Part shown: positions 44,570 to 54,842 of the stretch, one piece after another
How positions within the stretch are numbered: position 1 is the stretch's first letter
Layout of the letters: the number at the start of each line of letters is the position of its first letter
Assembly: GCA_014058105.1 (NCBI GenBank)
Contig: JACGCM010001594.1
Location: 1,054,001 to 1,118,000, forward strand
Reading direction: 5' to 3'
Origin: Kingdonia uniflora
Taxonomy: Eukaryota > Streptophyta > Magnoliopsida > Ranunculales > Circaeasteraceae
Length of the DNA stretch: 64,000 nt
The notes under the pieces: model-generated
The model's input: the letters and a program-made list of their open reading frames with translations, nothing else
Told to the model about the DNA's origin: nothing
Database searches by the model: none
Made by a program: the position numbers and the translations under genes

Positions 44570-45470
44570 GTATAAACTTGATGAATCAATTATATTTTTG
44601 TCTGCATGTGAGTTGTATGAGTCATTAAAAAAAGGTCAAATTTGTAAGAACCTATATTTTCTTCAAGTTGTGGATGTTAGTTAAGAAACATAACACTAAA
44701 GGATATGTTTATACTTTAGTTATAATGTGAGACATGAATGATAGGAAAAGCTTAGCTAATCTAATGGTTAGCAATTTCTGAATTATCCGGAAAGATTTCC
44801 AGTGTTGCAAGCAAAGCCTATAACATTCCTTCATGTTTCAATTACTATTTACAGTAGTTTTGCAGTAGTGATCATGGTTATTTAACTGACTGATTGTTGA
44901 TATAACTAACTAAAATAGTAAACAATTTTCACCTGTACCAGTTAATATGCAATATTGTAAAAGCTGAGAGTATTAACCTGCAGTATTTCCTAATTTTATA
45001 TGGTTAACTAAAAATACAACCAAGAATGTCTATGTTTTTTTCTCAATGGTATAAGTTTTTCATTAGGGTTTGGTATTCTCTCCCATTCTAGAGAATGGTT
45101 ATGGTATTGGATTTATTACGGAACTCTTCTGCCGTCTCGCAGATCAATCCCTGGAATAAGCACACAAGTCGATATTGCATCAAGCTATGTGACTATGTCA
45201 AGGGCTTGGCTTGGTATCTAGCTAGGTTTATCTTCTTGGGGACTATGGCCTAGATAAATCCCAATCTAATTTGTGATATACTTAGGGTTTTACTTGTTGT
45301 TGCTATTTGTTGTTGTTGGTGTGCTTGATACTTGTTGTTGGTGTTTGGGTAGGAAGTATTACTATGTTCTCCTTCAGTGTGTTTGAACTAATGCCCCATC
45401 AAAATCTTCAAATTGTATTCATCTACAATGGTATGTGTTTGAACTATTGACAGAATTTCCCCACCGCACT
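44570..45470. other. Unassigned stretch within the composite
   Basis: AT-rich sequence after the GrpE exon donor; no further GrpE exon (the family normally continues with a GYTL motif) is visible. ACAACCAAGAATGTCTAT occurs at 45015 and also near 43530. Confidence 0.4.
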
Positions 45471-45479
45471 CCATAATGA

Positions 45480-46160
45480 AACTCAATGATCTTTTGTGTG
45501 TTGTTGAGAGTTCTGAGATGACCCTTTAACTTGATTTCTCTTCCAACAATTATTTTGGATCAAAAGCTCCCAACTTTCCATCAGTACCCAAACAATAAAA
45601 GGCGCCATCATAAAAAACAAGAGTGCAAGAAGACCCATTGAACGACAACCCAGTATCAATCTCATGCCAAGTCCAAATAGCATCTTCAATGCGACAAAGT
45701 AACACTGAAGGAATATCATCTTCATATGTAAAGTCAAGGCTAACAACTACACAATTCTTGGATGTTGGTCGAGGTGAAAAGCATAATCCCGTAAATTTAA
45801 ATTCTCAAGTAGTTCGGATAAGTTGATGATTTGCCCAGTGAGGGGATTAAAGAAGAACAGAGAAGAATGTATCTGGGACATTAACAACCAACCATACTTC
45901 GAATAAGGATACCTACACTTGCAAGTTCAGAGATGGTTACAAGATAAGTGGTTTGGTATATGGGGTCAAGGAAAGTGCATAAACCATTCTTATTGCTAGG
46001 GAGGCACATAAGGCATGGAGATATTTGGGATCCAAGTGATAGGTGTCCATGCTTTGCAAACTAGGCCAAATATGCATGCACTCACCAAAAATAGATGGGA
46101 CATGATCAACTGCAAGAGCTAATTTGGAAGGTCTTTCCAAGGAGTAGTCTCCTCTGCCTT
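45480..46160 (-). pseudogene. F-box/DUF295 protein pseudogene
   Basis: Reverse strand: PWKDLPNELLQLL (F-box start, about 46150-46115), then FGLVCKAW, then ELASVGIL and a SKYGWLLM-type segment, RIEDAIWTWHEIDTGLSFN and FYCLGTDGKLGAFDPK (about 45540-45590). These are the landmarks of plant F-box proteins with a DUF295 beta-propeller-like domain. They are spread over three frames with many stops. Functional members are substrate receptors of SCF ubiquitin ligases. Confidence 0.75.
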
Positions 46161-46672
46161 CACTTCATCCTCTTTGTTTTCTTTCGTGTCTGTCACTTCT
46201 TTCTTCACATATGAGTAAGCAGATGGTATTACCCAATGGGGATCATCCCAACGGTAACACACATTTGGACAAGGCCGAGTAGTTGAGATACATCCCTTCA
46301 AAGTAATATACAATTGCTTTCAAGACCCGATTCTGTGGCAAATATCGATATGGAACTTCCATAAGCACTAAGTAAGAATATGCATTGATCAAGGCTTTTA
46401 ACCTTCACCCATACCATTGTAGATGAATCCAATTTGATGATTTTGATATATCCAACCACCTTCAATGTGTTTGATACTAGGCCATCAACTGCATTTATTC
46501 CCTGGTATTCTTTACAAAACCTTTTTTCTTTCTTTTTTCGAGCATTAAAGAGTAACAAAGCTCTAATATTTCCTAGGGTTGGACCATGTATGTGTTGTAA
46601 TAGGACAATAACATATATCATCAAAGCATTTGGGTACCATGTATGTGTTTCATACTCCAATGTTTGTCCCAT
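46160..46672 (-). pseudogene. DUF295 C-terminal half of an upstream F-box unit
   Basis: The reverse frame holds IKLDSSTMVWVKVKSLDQCI, then GSSISIFATESGLESNCI, then (shifted) IYYFEG-type residues and WDDPHWVIPSAYSY. This is the usual end of a DUF295 domain. It runs straight into the F-box of the next feature through a KE-rich linker (VTDTKENKEDEVKAEE), so the source may have been a protein with two F-box/DUF295 units or two tandem genes. Confidence 0.65.
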
Positions 46673-46744
46673 GTTTGTTTAACTCATTTGTGTTCATGTA
46701 TTAGTCTATTATGTTGAAAACACGAGTTTTAGAGATGACATTAG

Positions 46745-46842
46745 TGTAAAAATTCTATAGCGTCGAAGGCGCGACGATTGAAAAAACTCTGTAGCGCCGA
46801 AGACGCGCCGCTGGGATCATGGCGAGCCACGAGTAGTACTAG
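46745..46842 (+). mobile_element. Helitron-like 3' terminus (second copy)
   Basis: TATAGCGTCGAAGGCGCG, then TGTAGCGCCGAAGACGCGCC, then TGGCGAGCCACGAGTAGTAC and TAG before host T. It matches the terminus at 12240-12343 in motif order and spacing. The stem is TGGC-GA-GCCA. Confidence 0.6.
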
Positions 46843-47339
46843 TTTATTAATATTAGATATCCGACTTTTAAGTAAACCATGTAAAACCAAAAGACATGTT
46901 CATGAAATTTGAAGTATTGTATAGACATATTAAGTAGGAAACAACGTTACAAAAATAGTACGACACATTAATTAAGTTAAATTAAAAGCAACAAAAAATT
47001 GTTAAAGAAAAGGTGAAAAATTATGCACTTACGCTCTAGTTAAAACTTTGATGCTGTCATACAATAACCATTGCAATGTTATCACAGGTCTAACAAACAC
47101 AACTTGAATAGGAAGACTTCTAGTAAACAGATTGAAAAACCCCAATGTTTTTTATGGCCTGCACAGGTTGAAGCTAACCCAACCAAATTTTTGATTACAA
47201 GAAGTTAATAACATGTAAAAGACTAGCCCGACATGATAACAAGTTAGGTTGAACGTATCACTTCACCTACAATAAAACGCAGGGTGCATGTAGACTGATG
47301 CTAAATGGATCATTATTCATATCTAATAACATTTCAGGA
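46843..47339. other. Unassigned AT-rich stretch
   Basis: I see nothing supportable between the Helitron-like end and the FAR1-type pseudogene. Confidence 0.5.
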
Positions 47340-48190
47340 CTACATAAAAATCAATGCATGAGAACAAATAATTCCTTCAAATTCAAATTTTTTACAACTG
47401 CATCGCACTGATTGATCTAAGGGAATGCATGTTTGTACACGAGTTCTTCCACGATTATTCATTCGCTTAGTTGCATATGTGGCTGATTCTTCATCTTCAT
47501 TTGTCAAGGTCAAAAGTAGATTAAGAGTTTTTTTTATCTCATCTTGGAAGTGGTAGAACACTTTCCTTCTATACTTCTTTGATGCTTCAATCTCAACGGC
47601 CCAATCATATATAAGGATAGGTCTAGTTTGCCAAGTTGCATTTTCTGCTCTTATCTCTCTCTTTTCGATCAATGATTGCATTATCGTATTGAATTACAAA
47701 TCCGCCAGAATAAGACTTTTAGAGAAATATTTTTTCAAAAAAAAGTCAATACTCTCACATCTCTGGGTAGTCATCATACCTGCGCAAAAGTGGATACGTC
47801 CATACAGAAGCCCATTTTTCACGTAGCTTATATATTCCTTTCAACCACTCATTCTCTCCTAACTTGTATTTTTCGAGTAATGCGTCCCATTTTGCTTTAA
47901 ATTCTTCAACCGTCTCATTATCGTATTTGCATGCACCAAAATCTTGCCCAAAATTAGAGAACTTACTGTAACCACTACCAAAAAATTTACGTGCATTTTG
48001 TCTGATGTGCCACAAGCATAAGAGATGATGAGCATCTGGAAATGAAACTTTGATAGCTTAAGCAATTGCCAAAGCTTGATTAGTGAATATAGTATTTGGA
48101 TGCTTACCTCCCATAACTTCTAAGAAAGTGTTAAATAACCAGACTAACGATTCTGTACCTACTGTCTTTGAGAAATGGTTGGTAATCCTT
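47340..48190 (-). pseudogene. FAR1/FHY3-type (MULE) transposase pseudogene, C-terminal part
   Basis: Reverse strand, in order: TVGTESLVWLFNTFLEVMGG, then HPNTIFTNQALAIA and FPDAHHLLCLWHIRQNARK (end of the MULE transposase core), then FGACKYDNETVEEFKAKW and NEWLKGIYKLREKWA. A break follows, and finally a SWIM zinc finger CSCKKFEFEGIICSHAL. FAR1/FHY3 proteins are domesticated MULE transposases and share this layout. The N-terminal FAR1 domain and the first catalytic Asp are missing, and at least three stops occur. It could be a gene relic or a transposon relic; no TIR is visible. Confidence 0.8.
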
Positions 48191-48404
48191 TTACGCGATT
48201 ATGGTGGTTACATTCTATCATTGCTTACTATATAGTGTTCAATCTTTCTTTCTGACCTACATACAGGTTCTAAAATGATTACAATATATGACCAGTAAAA
48301 TTTGGGTGACTGTTGAATCCCAAAGTATTTATCTTATCATTAATCCAAAGATCTGGATGCGGTATGAAAACCCACAATTGACTATTCCACCAATTATGGT
48401 ATCT

Positions 48405-48790
48405 TAGAGCATCTCCTAAAGTGTCTCACTACCTTGGAATCCAAGGTGCCACCTAGAATTTTCGTCCTCCAACAGTGCTTCACTGATTTGGATTTAAGTC
48501 TTTTTACGACGCGATTGGGCGCCCAAATGTTGGGCGCCCAATTTTTAATTTTTAAAAAAAATTCAAGTCGGGCGCCCAAGTCTTATCCACCTGATGAAAA
48601 AAAAATTTATTATTTTTTGTTTCCAAAGAAAATGAAACAGGCGCCCAAGCGCCTATTAAAAAAACAAATCAGGTACTGTCAGAGGAAATAGAGCCTCACT
48701 GACATGAATTTAGTTTTTTTTCAACCAAGTCAGTGAGGCACTTTAAAAGATATTCTTATAATAGCCTTAAAAATGGTCTCCAATTAATAT
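48405..48790. mobile_element. MITE with internal GGGCGCCC palindromes
   Basis: Imperfect inverted ends: AGCATCTCCTAAAGTGTCTC with ACTACCTTGG on the left; on the right the complement reads ATATCTTTTAAAGTGCCTC with ACTGACTTGG. The interior has TTGGGCGCCCAA twice in 28 bp (about 48515-48541), then TCGGGCGCCCAAG (48577) and AGGCGCCCAAGCGCCT (48639). It has no coding capacity. The left end GAGCATCTCC is common in plant MITEs. The superfamily is not determined. Confidence 0.6.
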
Positions 48791-49440
48791 TAGTTCATAG
48801 TGGCACCTCTATGGCCTGTGGGCAGCTACAAGATGAACCACAAATAGAAAAGTTCCCATAATTTGAGTTGCTTCGAAATACACTAACATTATTGCCGGAG
48901 GCCACGAAAGCGTCCCAATGATATTAAAAAACTATATCCCAAAGGATTTCAAAAAACATTTTAATTTAGGAAGTGCTTCTCGGTCCAAATGACAACAAAC
49001 TTAGCATTTATCAGTTGTCACTGCACTAGTGCACTATGTAACATAAATAATATTGAAAATATACTATGGTATGTAAAGACTGATACGAAAGAAAACAAAA
49101 TTATATCTTTACCGTGGTCAAGAACCAAGGAAACAAAAAAGAATCATCTGGATTACAGTTTCACAAGTTGAAACACGCTATCCTTGTTTTGAGGCAAAAA
49201 ACAATACATGTTATCCCATATTTGTATCAGCTAAAACATCATTATGTAAAGATCATTATGCAGAACACGGTAACCCTACAAAATTACAAAGGGTTCCCTA
49301 TGCAAAATAAAATATCAAAACCAGAAAAATGAATAGAGCATTTCCGAGTGCTCGGCAGTCTGGCATGACAAGCAGCAAATATTAAAATAGGGCTGGAGTC
49401 AATTACTCTGTTAACGTTTTCGACAATAACAACTTACTAT
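48791..49440. other. Unassigned stretch
   Basis: AT-rich; no gene, repeat or terminus that I can support. Confidence 0.5.
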
Positions 49441-49693
49441 TGTTGTTGGAGGTACATCTAGATCTTTGTATTTTAGGTGAACATATATTTTAGATCTTTG
49501 TATTTTAGGTGAACATATATTTTAGATCTTTGTATTCAATGTAATTCCTTGTAAGAAAGATTTTCCCTAAACCTAAGGGCAAAGACTTTCCATATCTCAT
49601 ATCTTGTAATCTCTTTGGCTATATATAATATGGAGAACATTCATCTCTCCATACAATTGAAGAAAACACTAAACTTGCTTCTTAGTTTTTACA
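49441..49693 (+). repeat. 5' LTR of deleted copia element
   Basis: Starts TGTTGTTGGAGG and ends TTTTTACA. It contains a 32-bp tandem repeat at 49460-49536 (AGATCTTTGTATTTTAGGTG and onward, 2.4 copies) and a TATA-like TATATATAATA near 49620. Its right end is followed by the PBS-like TGGTACAAAGC (copia consensus TGGTATCAGAGC). Confidence 0.75.
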
Positions 49694-49757
49694 TGGTACA
49701 AAGCAATTAGGTCTTCTTATATTTTTTTCCCACTATTAACCTTCTTGTTTTACCACC

Positions 49758-50760
49758 ATGGCTACTGAAGGAGAGAACGAGAATCACTCTACCATTGATA
49801 GTGAAACACACAACACCAATGCCCTTGAAACACCCAATACCAATGATCCATTTTTCATCCATCACTCCGATAACCCAACTGTTGTCTTAGTTACGCCTCT
49901 TCTTTCTGGCGATAATTACCCTTCATGGCATCGTGCCATTACTAAAGCCTTGAATGCCAAAAACAAATTTGGGTTTGTTAATGATTTTATCCAGCAACCC
50001 GATTCTACAGATGCAAAATCCATGCACCAATTGGTTAGGTGCAACGATTTTGTGAGTTCTTGGCTACTAAATTCAGTCTCCACAGAGATTCGCGGTAGCG
50101 TTCTCTATGGTAACTCGACAAGAGAAATATGGGTCGATCTTGAGGAGCTTTTCTCTCAAACTAATGCTCCTAAGATCTACCAATTGAAGCAAGAAATTGC
50201 CTCATTAAAACAAGACAATATGTCAGTTTCGGCCTACTTCACCAAGCTAAAGTCGTTATGGGACGAACTAAATTTTTTTCATGCACTTCAACCTTGTACT
50301 TGCGGTACCGGGAAAGCTGTTTCTACAAGGCTCTAACAAGATCGATCTATGGAATTCTTACAAGGTCTCCATGACCGCTTTGGTGCACTACGCAACCCAA
50401 TTCTCCTAATGGACCCTCTTCCCAATGCTACTAAGATGTACTCCCTTATTAGGCAAGAGGAAAAACAACATGAAATACATTCTCTTGCATCTTCTCTTCC
50501 AGAGCTGCAGCTCTTAACTCCACACAATATAGAGGTGTCTCTTCACGCCCAATTACTGGAAGCAACTGCCAATCCGGCAAACCTCGATATTTTTGTACAC
50601 ATTGCAATGGTGAAGGGCATTCACGAGAACGATGTTTCAAAATTAATGGGTATCCACTACGCAAGCTCAATGCGACGGAACCCGCACCTAAGGGTGAACC
50701 CGCACCTAAGGGTGAACCACTGCCTGCTTATTCACTTACAAAAGACAAATATCATAAGTT
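49758..50760 (+). pseudogene. Copia gag with zinc knuckle
   Basis: From ATG 49758 (MATEGENENHSTIDSE) the frame shows NYPSWHRAITKALNAKNKFG, then FVSSWLLNSVSTEIRGSVLY and YQLKQEIASLKQDNMSVSAY, the usual gag core of plant copia elements. A TAA at 50334 is followed in shifted frames by FLQGLHDRFGALRNPILLMD and a zinc knuckle CTHCNGEGHSRERC (C-x2-C-x4-H-x4-C, about 50594-50640). Intact gag would assemble particles. Confidence 0.85.
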
Positions 50761-51007
50761 GCTTGCAATGATGGCCTCAGGTAATATCGAACCAGCCACT
50801 TCTGGACTTGCAGGTATATCTCTTTCAGTTTCTCTAAAATGTAATTGGATAATCGATGCCGGAACAACGAACCACATGTGTTCGTCTCTGTCATTATTTA
50901 CATCTTATACACCATGTCTAAAACCATCTTTTGTCCAGTTACCTAATGGCTCTAATACCCCCATTTTACATATTGAAACTATATCTCTTTCCAATTCCTT
51001 GTCTTAA
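50761..51007 (+). pseudogene. Start of copia protease
   Basis: CNWIIDAGTTNHMCSS corresponds to the copia protease D-S-G-A-T-D-H-M region; catalytic triplet reads D-A-G. The frame stops at 51007, just before the LTR fragment. Confidence 0.75.
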
Positions 51008-51248
51008 AAATGTCTTTTTCATTCAAAGACTTTCCATATCTTGTAATCTCTTTGGCTATATATAACGAGCACTGAGGCACGCGCTAACGCGCATGCTAGA
51101 TCGTTATGCTCAATAAATTATTAGACATTAATGGTGTATAGAATTAATAAACTCATTGTATTTCTAAATTTATCATTGGGACTCATTTTGTATTTTGATA
51201 TGTTGGGACTAATTAGTTTTTTTTTTTATATCGATAAACCTTATGTCA

Positions 51249-51600
51249 TTAATTTACAGCGTGTACAAAAGTGGTACCGTCCTCCTCTAGCGCGGCTTGA
51301 AGCCAACTAGGGGGCGTGTCATACCAGGTCTTAGAAAAGTTATCGCCCATCGGTTTCGAGACTACCGTATGGACTACAAAATTAGCACTACGAGGAGTAA
51401 AGTTAATACATAATTTTACAAAATGCCTCAAGAGGGATAAGCATTCCTGGAGAATGGCCTTCGTAGTCTATGAGATCTCTGCATATACTGTGTCACAAAA
51501 GGAAGTAATCGCTGCTGCATCTGTCTCGATAATGACTCTTTGTACATGCCACTCCTGGGCCCACTTAGCACCTGAAAAAAAATTGGTATATTATAATGTA
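51249..51600 (-). pseudogene. RNase H-like (RVT_3) domain fragment
   Basis: Reverse strand: AQEWHVQRVIIETDAAAITS, FCDTVYAEIS, stop, then AILQECLSLLRHFVKLCINF, RSANFVVHTVVSK and PPSWLQAALEEDGTT. This is the C-terminal two-thirds of the plant RVT_3 RNase H-like domain (pattern A-x-E-W...V-x-ETDA...RSAN-x-VAH...PP-x-x-L). One in-frame TAG interrupts it. It is found in LINE ORF2 tails and in stand-alone plant genes. It is unrelated in orientation to both neighbours. Confidence 0.7.
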
Positions 51601-51611
51601 ACAAATCTTTC

Positions 51612-51872
51612 TTGATATTTGTTGTATCAGATGCTATATCTTTATTTTCTTCGACCACTTCTGCTTTGATGTTTCTATCCATTCTCACTTCACGTTATGC
51701 CGAAGAAGATTTTCTATATGCCTTGCCCAAGAGACTTATTATTGGTCTTACCACTCTATTCATCTCCATCGCATCCATGATGATAGCCTTTAGTGCAACT
51801 CTATCAATCATATTAAGTGAAGAGTACCAAGGGTTGCCATTCCATTGTCTCTATTATCTTGTGTCCCAGTAG
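51612..51872 (+). pseudogene. PGG-domain fragment (ANK-PGG family), + strand
   Basis: IFVVSDAISLFSSTTSALMF, then LPKRLIIGLTTLFISIASMM are transmembrane helices of the PGG domain, nearly identical to those of the antisense gene at 52908-53230. Only the last two or three helices are present, with the preceding PGG motif missing. It is an inverted partial copy of its neighbour. Confidence 0.8.
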
Positions 51873-51879
51873 GATTGTT

Positions 51880-52900
51880 TGCATTACTCCAATTTCCCCT
51901 CCTCCTTGAACTTTTCCTTTCAACCTATGTCCCCAGCATATTTCACAAGCAAAATCAAGATATCATTCACTAGCTTTATAAACAAAAATTTACTTTAGTT
52001 CCACTTGTGACATCTCACTTATTACGCTAAATTTCAGATGATACCATTGCAGGAGCAGTTAATATTGGGGAACTGATAGTTGTGAAGTTTGAATTGTGAA
52101 TTAGTAGGTTTTATTGGTTATTGAACTTGTATACTTGTGAAGTTTTTGTGAATTGTGCATTGGTTGATTGTATTAGTTCCTGTAATTGTTTCGTCTTATT
52201 GTTCATTAATTGTTTTTGATAATTTATGATCAGTTCTCAAGCATTTGCAACACAACTGGATAATTCATGGATGCTAGAAGTATCTTATAGTTAAAAGGAT
52301 ATTAGAAGTTGGAATCATTGCGCCTTTTGTATAATTTTGGTTCTGCAATATATTTCTTAGTTCAGCAGCTGTTCTTTAGTGCCACACTCAGGTGCACAAG
52401 AAACTAAATTTGGCAATTTCCCTACTGCCGCATCCCATTTTGAAGATTTCAAATAATTTAGTACTACATAGTAATGCATACCATGACTGAATGAGATATA
52501 TAGAATGTAGAGTGCAATACTGAATTAAAAAATTTAAAAAAATTGGGCTCCTACAGAAATCATAGGGGAACAAGTTTCATAATGTAGTTTACAAGTTAAA
52601 ATAGAGTTGAACGAGGCTACAACGGAGAGCAGAGTTACAACAATTTGTCTGCAATAGACTAATATATACCAACTGAAAAGTATATTACAATGTTTATACT
52701 TCACAACAAGCAATCCCCAACTTAATGACATGCTCTTCTACAAATAACCTAATTACAATGCTTCTTACTATGTGATCTTCCGGTATAATGCTGTAACCAA
52801 TATAGTAGAAAACTTACCAAATTAATAAGCTAATGAAATGAATCCACGCTCTGCCTTTGGAAAATACTGGGACCATACGTCAAGGACATTTCAATGAGTA
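51880..52900. other. Unassigned stretch between the two PGG copies
   Basis: AT-rich; nothing recognised. It forms the centre of an inverted duplication whose arms are the PGG coding segments. Confidence 0.5.
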
Positions 52901-52907
52901 GGGGAAA

Positions 52908-53445
52908 CTAAAGCCATGCAAAGAAGAACGCAGGGACACAAGATAATAGGGTGACAGGAACAGAAATCAATTTTATTTTTGTACCAAGGACGATTGAGAG
53001 AGTCGCACCAAAGACAATCATCATGGATGCCATTGAGATTAATATAGTGATGAGACCAATTATGAGCCTCTTAGGCAAGGAATGTAGGAAATCTTCTTCT
53101 GCGTAACGGGAAGTGAAAATGGATAGAAACATCAAGACTGAAGTGGTAGATGAAAATAAAGATATAGCATCTGATATAGCAAAAATCATAAAAGATCTAT
53201 CCTGTAAAAAAATGGGAATGCCTTGATCACTAACTACTGTTACCACCAGGTACAGTAAAGACTGCAGCAAACATTACCGTCGCAATTAGTGTGCCTACAA
53301 CCATACATGAACTGGACGTATCTCTCATCCACTTTTCACCTTCTTTGGCCAATTTCTTGTGACTAAATGTAAATACCGTTTGAGGAGTATCTTTGTATAT
53401 GTTTTTACTTTTTCTGTAAGCAGGTTGCACATGTTTTTCCACCTC
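52908..53445 (-). pseudogene. ANK-PGG gene, C-terminal exon (PGG domain)
   Basis: After acceptor TTTTTTGTGCAG (exon starts 53445) the reverse strand reads EVEKHVQPAYRKSKNIYKDT, KLAKEGEKWMRDTSSSCMVV and ATVMFAAVFTVPGGN, the family's PGG motif. A small insertion (about 53235-53250) shifts the frame and adds a stop, after which SDQGIPIFLQDRSFMIFAIS, transmembrane helices and a C-terminus FFFAWL (stop 52908) follow. Family members (ACD6, ITN1 relatives) are membrane proteins with N-terminal ankyrin repeats and four C-terminal helices, acting in plasma-membrane defence or salt signalling. The frameshift makes this copy defective. Confidence 0.85.
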
Positions 53446-53894
53446 CTGCACAAAAAATAGGAACTTAGGAACAGTTAAATGATATATGATGCTTGATAGC
53501 ATCCTTAGATCTTGTCTTGATATTGTCAAACTACTTTATGATATGCTCCACTCCTTAACAATTCATATACGATCCAGCCTATTTGTAGGCACGGTCGTGC
53601 TTAGACATTTTAGTTCACAAACTCTGAGACTCGGCTTTTTCCGTTGTAAGAACTTTCATTAAAAATGATTTGACACTTAAGGATCTTTTAGCCGTGAGAG
53701 AGGGGTTCAGTTCGCCCAAAGATCAGAGGAGCTACTTAAATCAAGTATGACTATCTCACCTTCAGTTCTGGTTCCTTCACTTCACAATAATGGACTCATT
53801 AAAGACAAGCAAGTTGAAAGATCTAAATATTGAGAGCAAAATGAGCAGGCATTGATTGAAGTAGATAGAACGCTGACATAACAAAACTTTCACT

Positions 53895-54370
53895 AGGAAA
53901 AAAATGGTAAGTTATCTATCTTAAACCAATGGAGTTCACGTTGCATTTGTAAAGCTGCACTAGAAATAGAGTTGTCTTGAAATATAGGTGCATATCTTCC
54001 CGCCACATGCAAAATGTTTTCACCAAACTGATCTTTATAGGCTGCAGCGAAATGCTTAAATGAGCTCATCTGATAAATGAGATTGTAAATTTTAACTTGA
54101 CGGGATCTAACTGCCAAGTGAAGCACACTGTTTGTACTTGTTAACTGCCCAAAAAGATTCCGGACGAGATTGGAAACATTCTTTTACAATCTCATGTATA
54201 CCAAAATCTGCAGCTTTGTGGAGTTCAGCCTGAAATGAGTCCAAAGCTTTCGAGTAGTCCAACTGTAAGCTCCTTACAAATGAATTTCACCAGTTGATGT
54301 GTTTGCATATGCATCAACTTTGTATCATGTATCCTCTTTATAAAAGGGATTGCTACTGAAACAATGTCAG
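53895..54370 (-). pseudogene. ANK-PGG gene, middle exon(s)
   Basis: Reverse strand: IKRIHDTKLMHMQTHQLVKF, then KALDSFQAELHKAADFGIHE and IVKECF, then (shifted) SVLHLAVRSRQVKIYNLIYQ, then GENILHVAGRYAPIF, ending ALQMQRELHWFK at about 53917. This is the last ankyrin repeats and the linker typical before the PGG exon. The expected GT donor after the final AAG reads AT (AAGATAGATAAC), so splicing to the next exon would fail. At least two frame breaks occur. Confidence 0.8.
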
Positions 54371-54573
54371 AGAAAAGAAAAAAACGCAAAAATTATATAG
54401 TCTTACATCATTGTGACATTTCAACGAAAATGCATACCTAGTCTTTTTATGATTTCCCAAAGTACATTGGTCATTCTCCGGGACACTGTAACAACTAACA
54501 CATGAATCAGATTGAAACCCACTAATAGATGAACCCACTGCATATAGTAAGTTTTCTCGGGAAGCTTTTATTT

Positions 54574-54586
54574 GGTTGTGATGTCT
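54574..54586. repeat. LINE target-site duplication, left copy (13 bp)
   Basis: GGTTGTGATGTCT is repeated exactly at 60587-60599, directly after the A-rich 3' end of the LINE. Confidence 0.85.
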
Positions 54587-54842
54587 GAAAGTATGGGTAG
54601 TTAAAAGTTTCATTTTCAGAGCAAAAAATTCATCTCTCTAAATCGATCAATTACAACTTAATCAATCATCGTATCTGATTTCTGTAATCAGCAATCAATC
54701 CGGGTTACAAAGAAATCTTTTCTTTGTAGTTAGGGTTTGAAAACTGATTTAGGGTTTCTGGAAATTCTGAATTCAGATTATGCTAGAAACTTAAGGCATG
54801 GAAGTTGGATAGGGAATCAAGGAGGGCTGCCCATGGAGATTC

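Larger units (their letters stand above)
42465..46842 (+). mobile_element. Candidate Helitron with captured gene fragments
   Basis: Exons of three unrelated host genes lie within 3.7 kb: DNA polymerase delta (+), mitochondrial GrpE (+) and F-box/DUF295 (-). All are partial, with introns or splice signals retained. At the right edge a Helitron-like 3' terminus (46745-46842) matches the one at 12343. Helitrons of plants often carry such mixed, intron-bearing fragments. The 5' end (expected to start TC) was not found; the left limit given is the dispersed repeat and may be wrong. Confidence 0.45.
49441..51065 (+). mobile_element. Internally deleted Ty1/copia element
   Basis: A 5' LTR (49441-49693), a PBS-like TGGTACAAAGCA, a gag gene with zinc knuckle and the first residues of protease are followed abruptly by a short piece of LTR (51023-51065, AAAGACTTTCCATATCTTGT and onward) identical in wording to 49580-49630. 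Integrase, RT and RNase H are absent. The 3' LTR is itself cut, so no TSD can be checked. A deletion between internal sequence and 3' LTR, with loss of flanking DNA, explains this best. Confidence 0.8.

Noticed and set aside
48394..48691. Overlapping frames in both directions at the GGGCGCCC words
   Set aside because: Produced by the palindromic MITE interior.
51064..51100. Possible Helitron 3' end: GCGC-TAAC-GCGC followed by CTAG
   Set aside because: The hairpin is only four base pairs and sits three bases from CTAG, the next base is A and not T, and no second copy of this end is present in the window.
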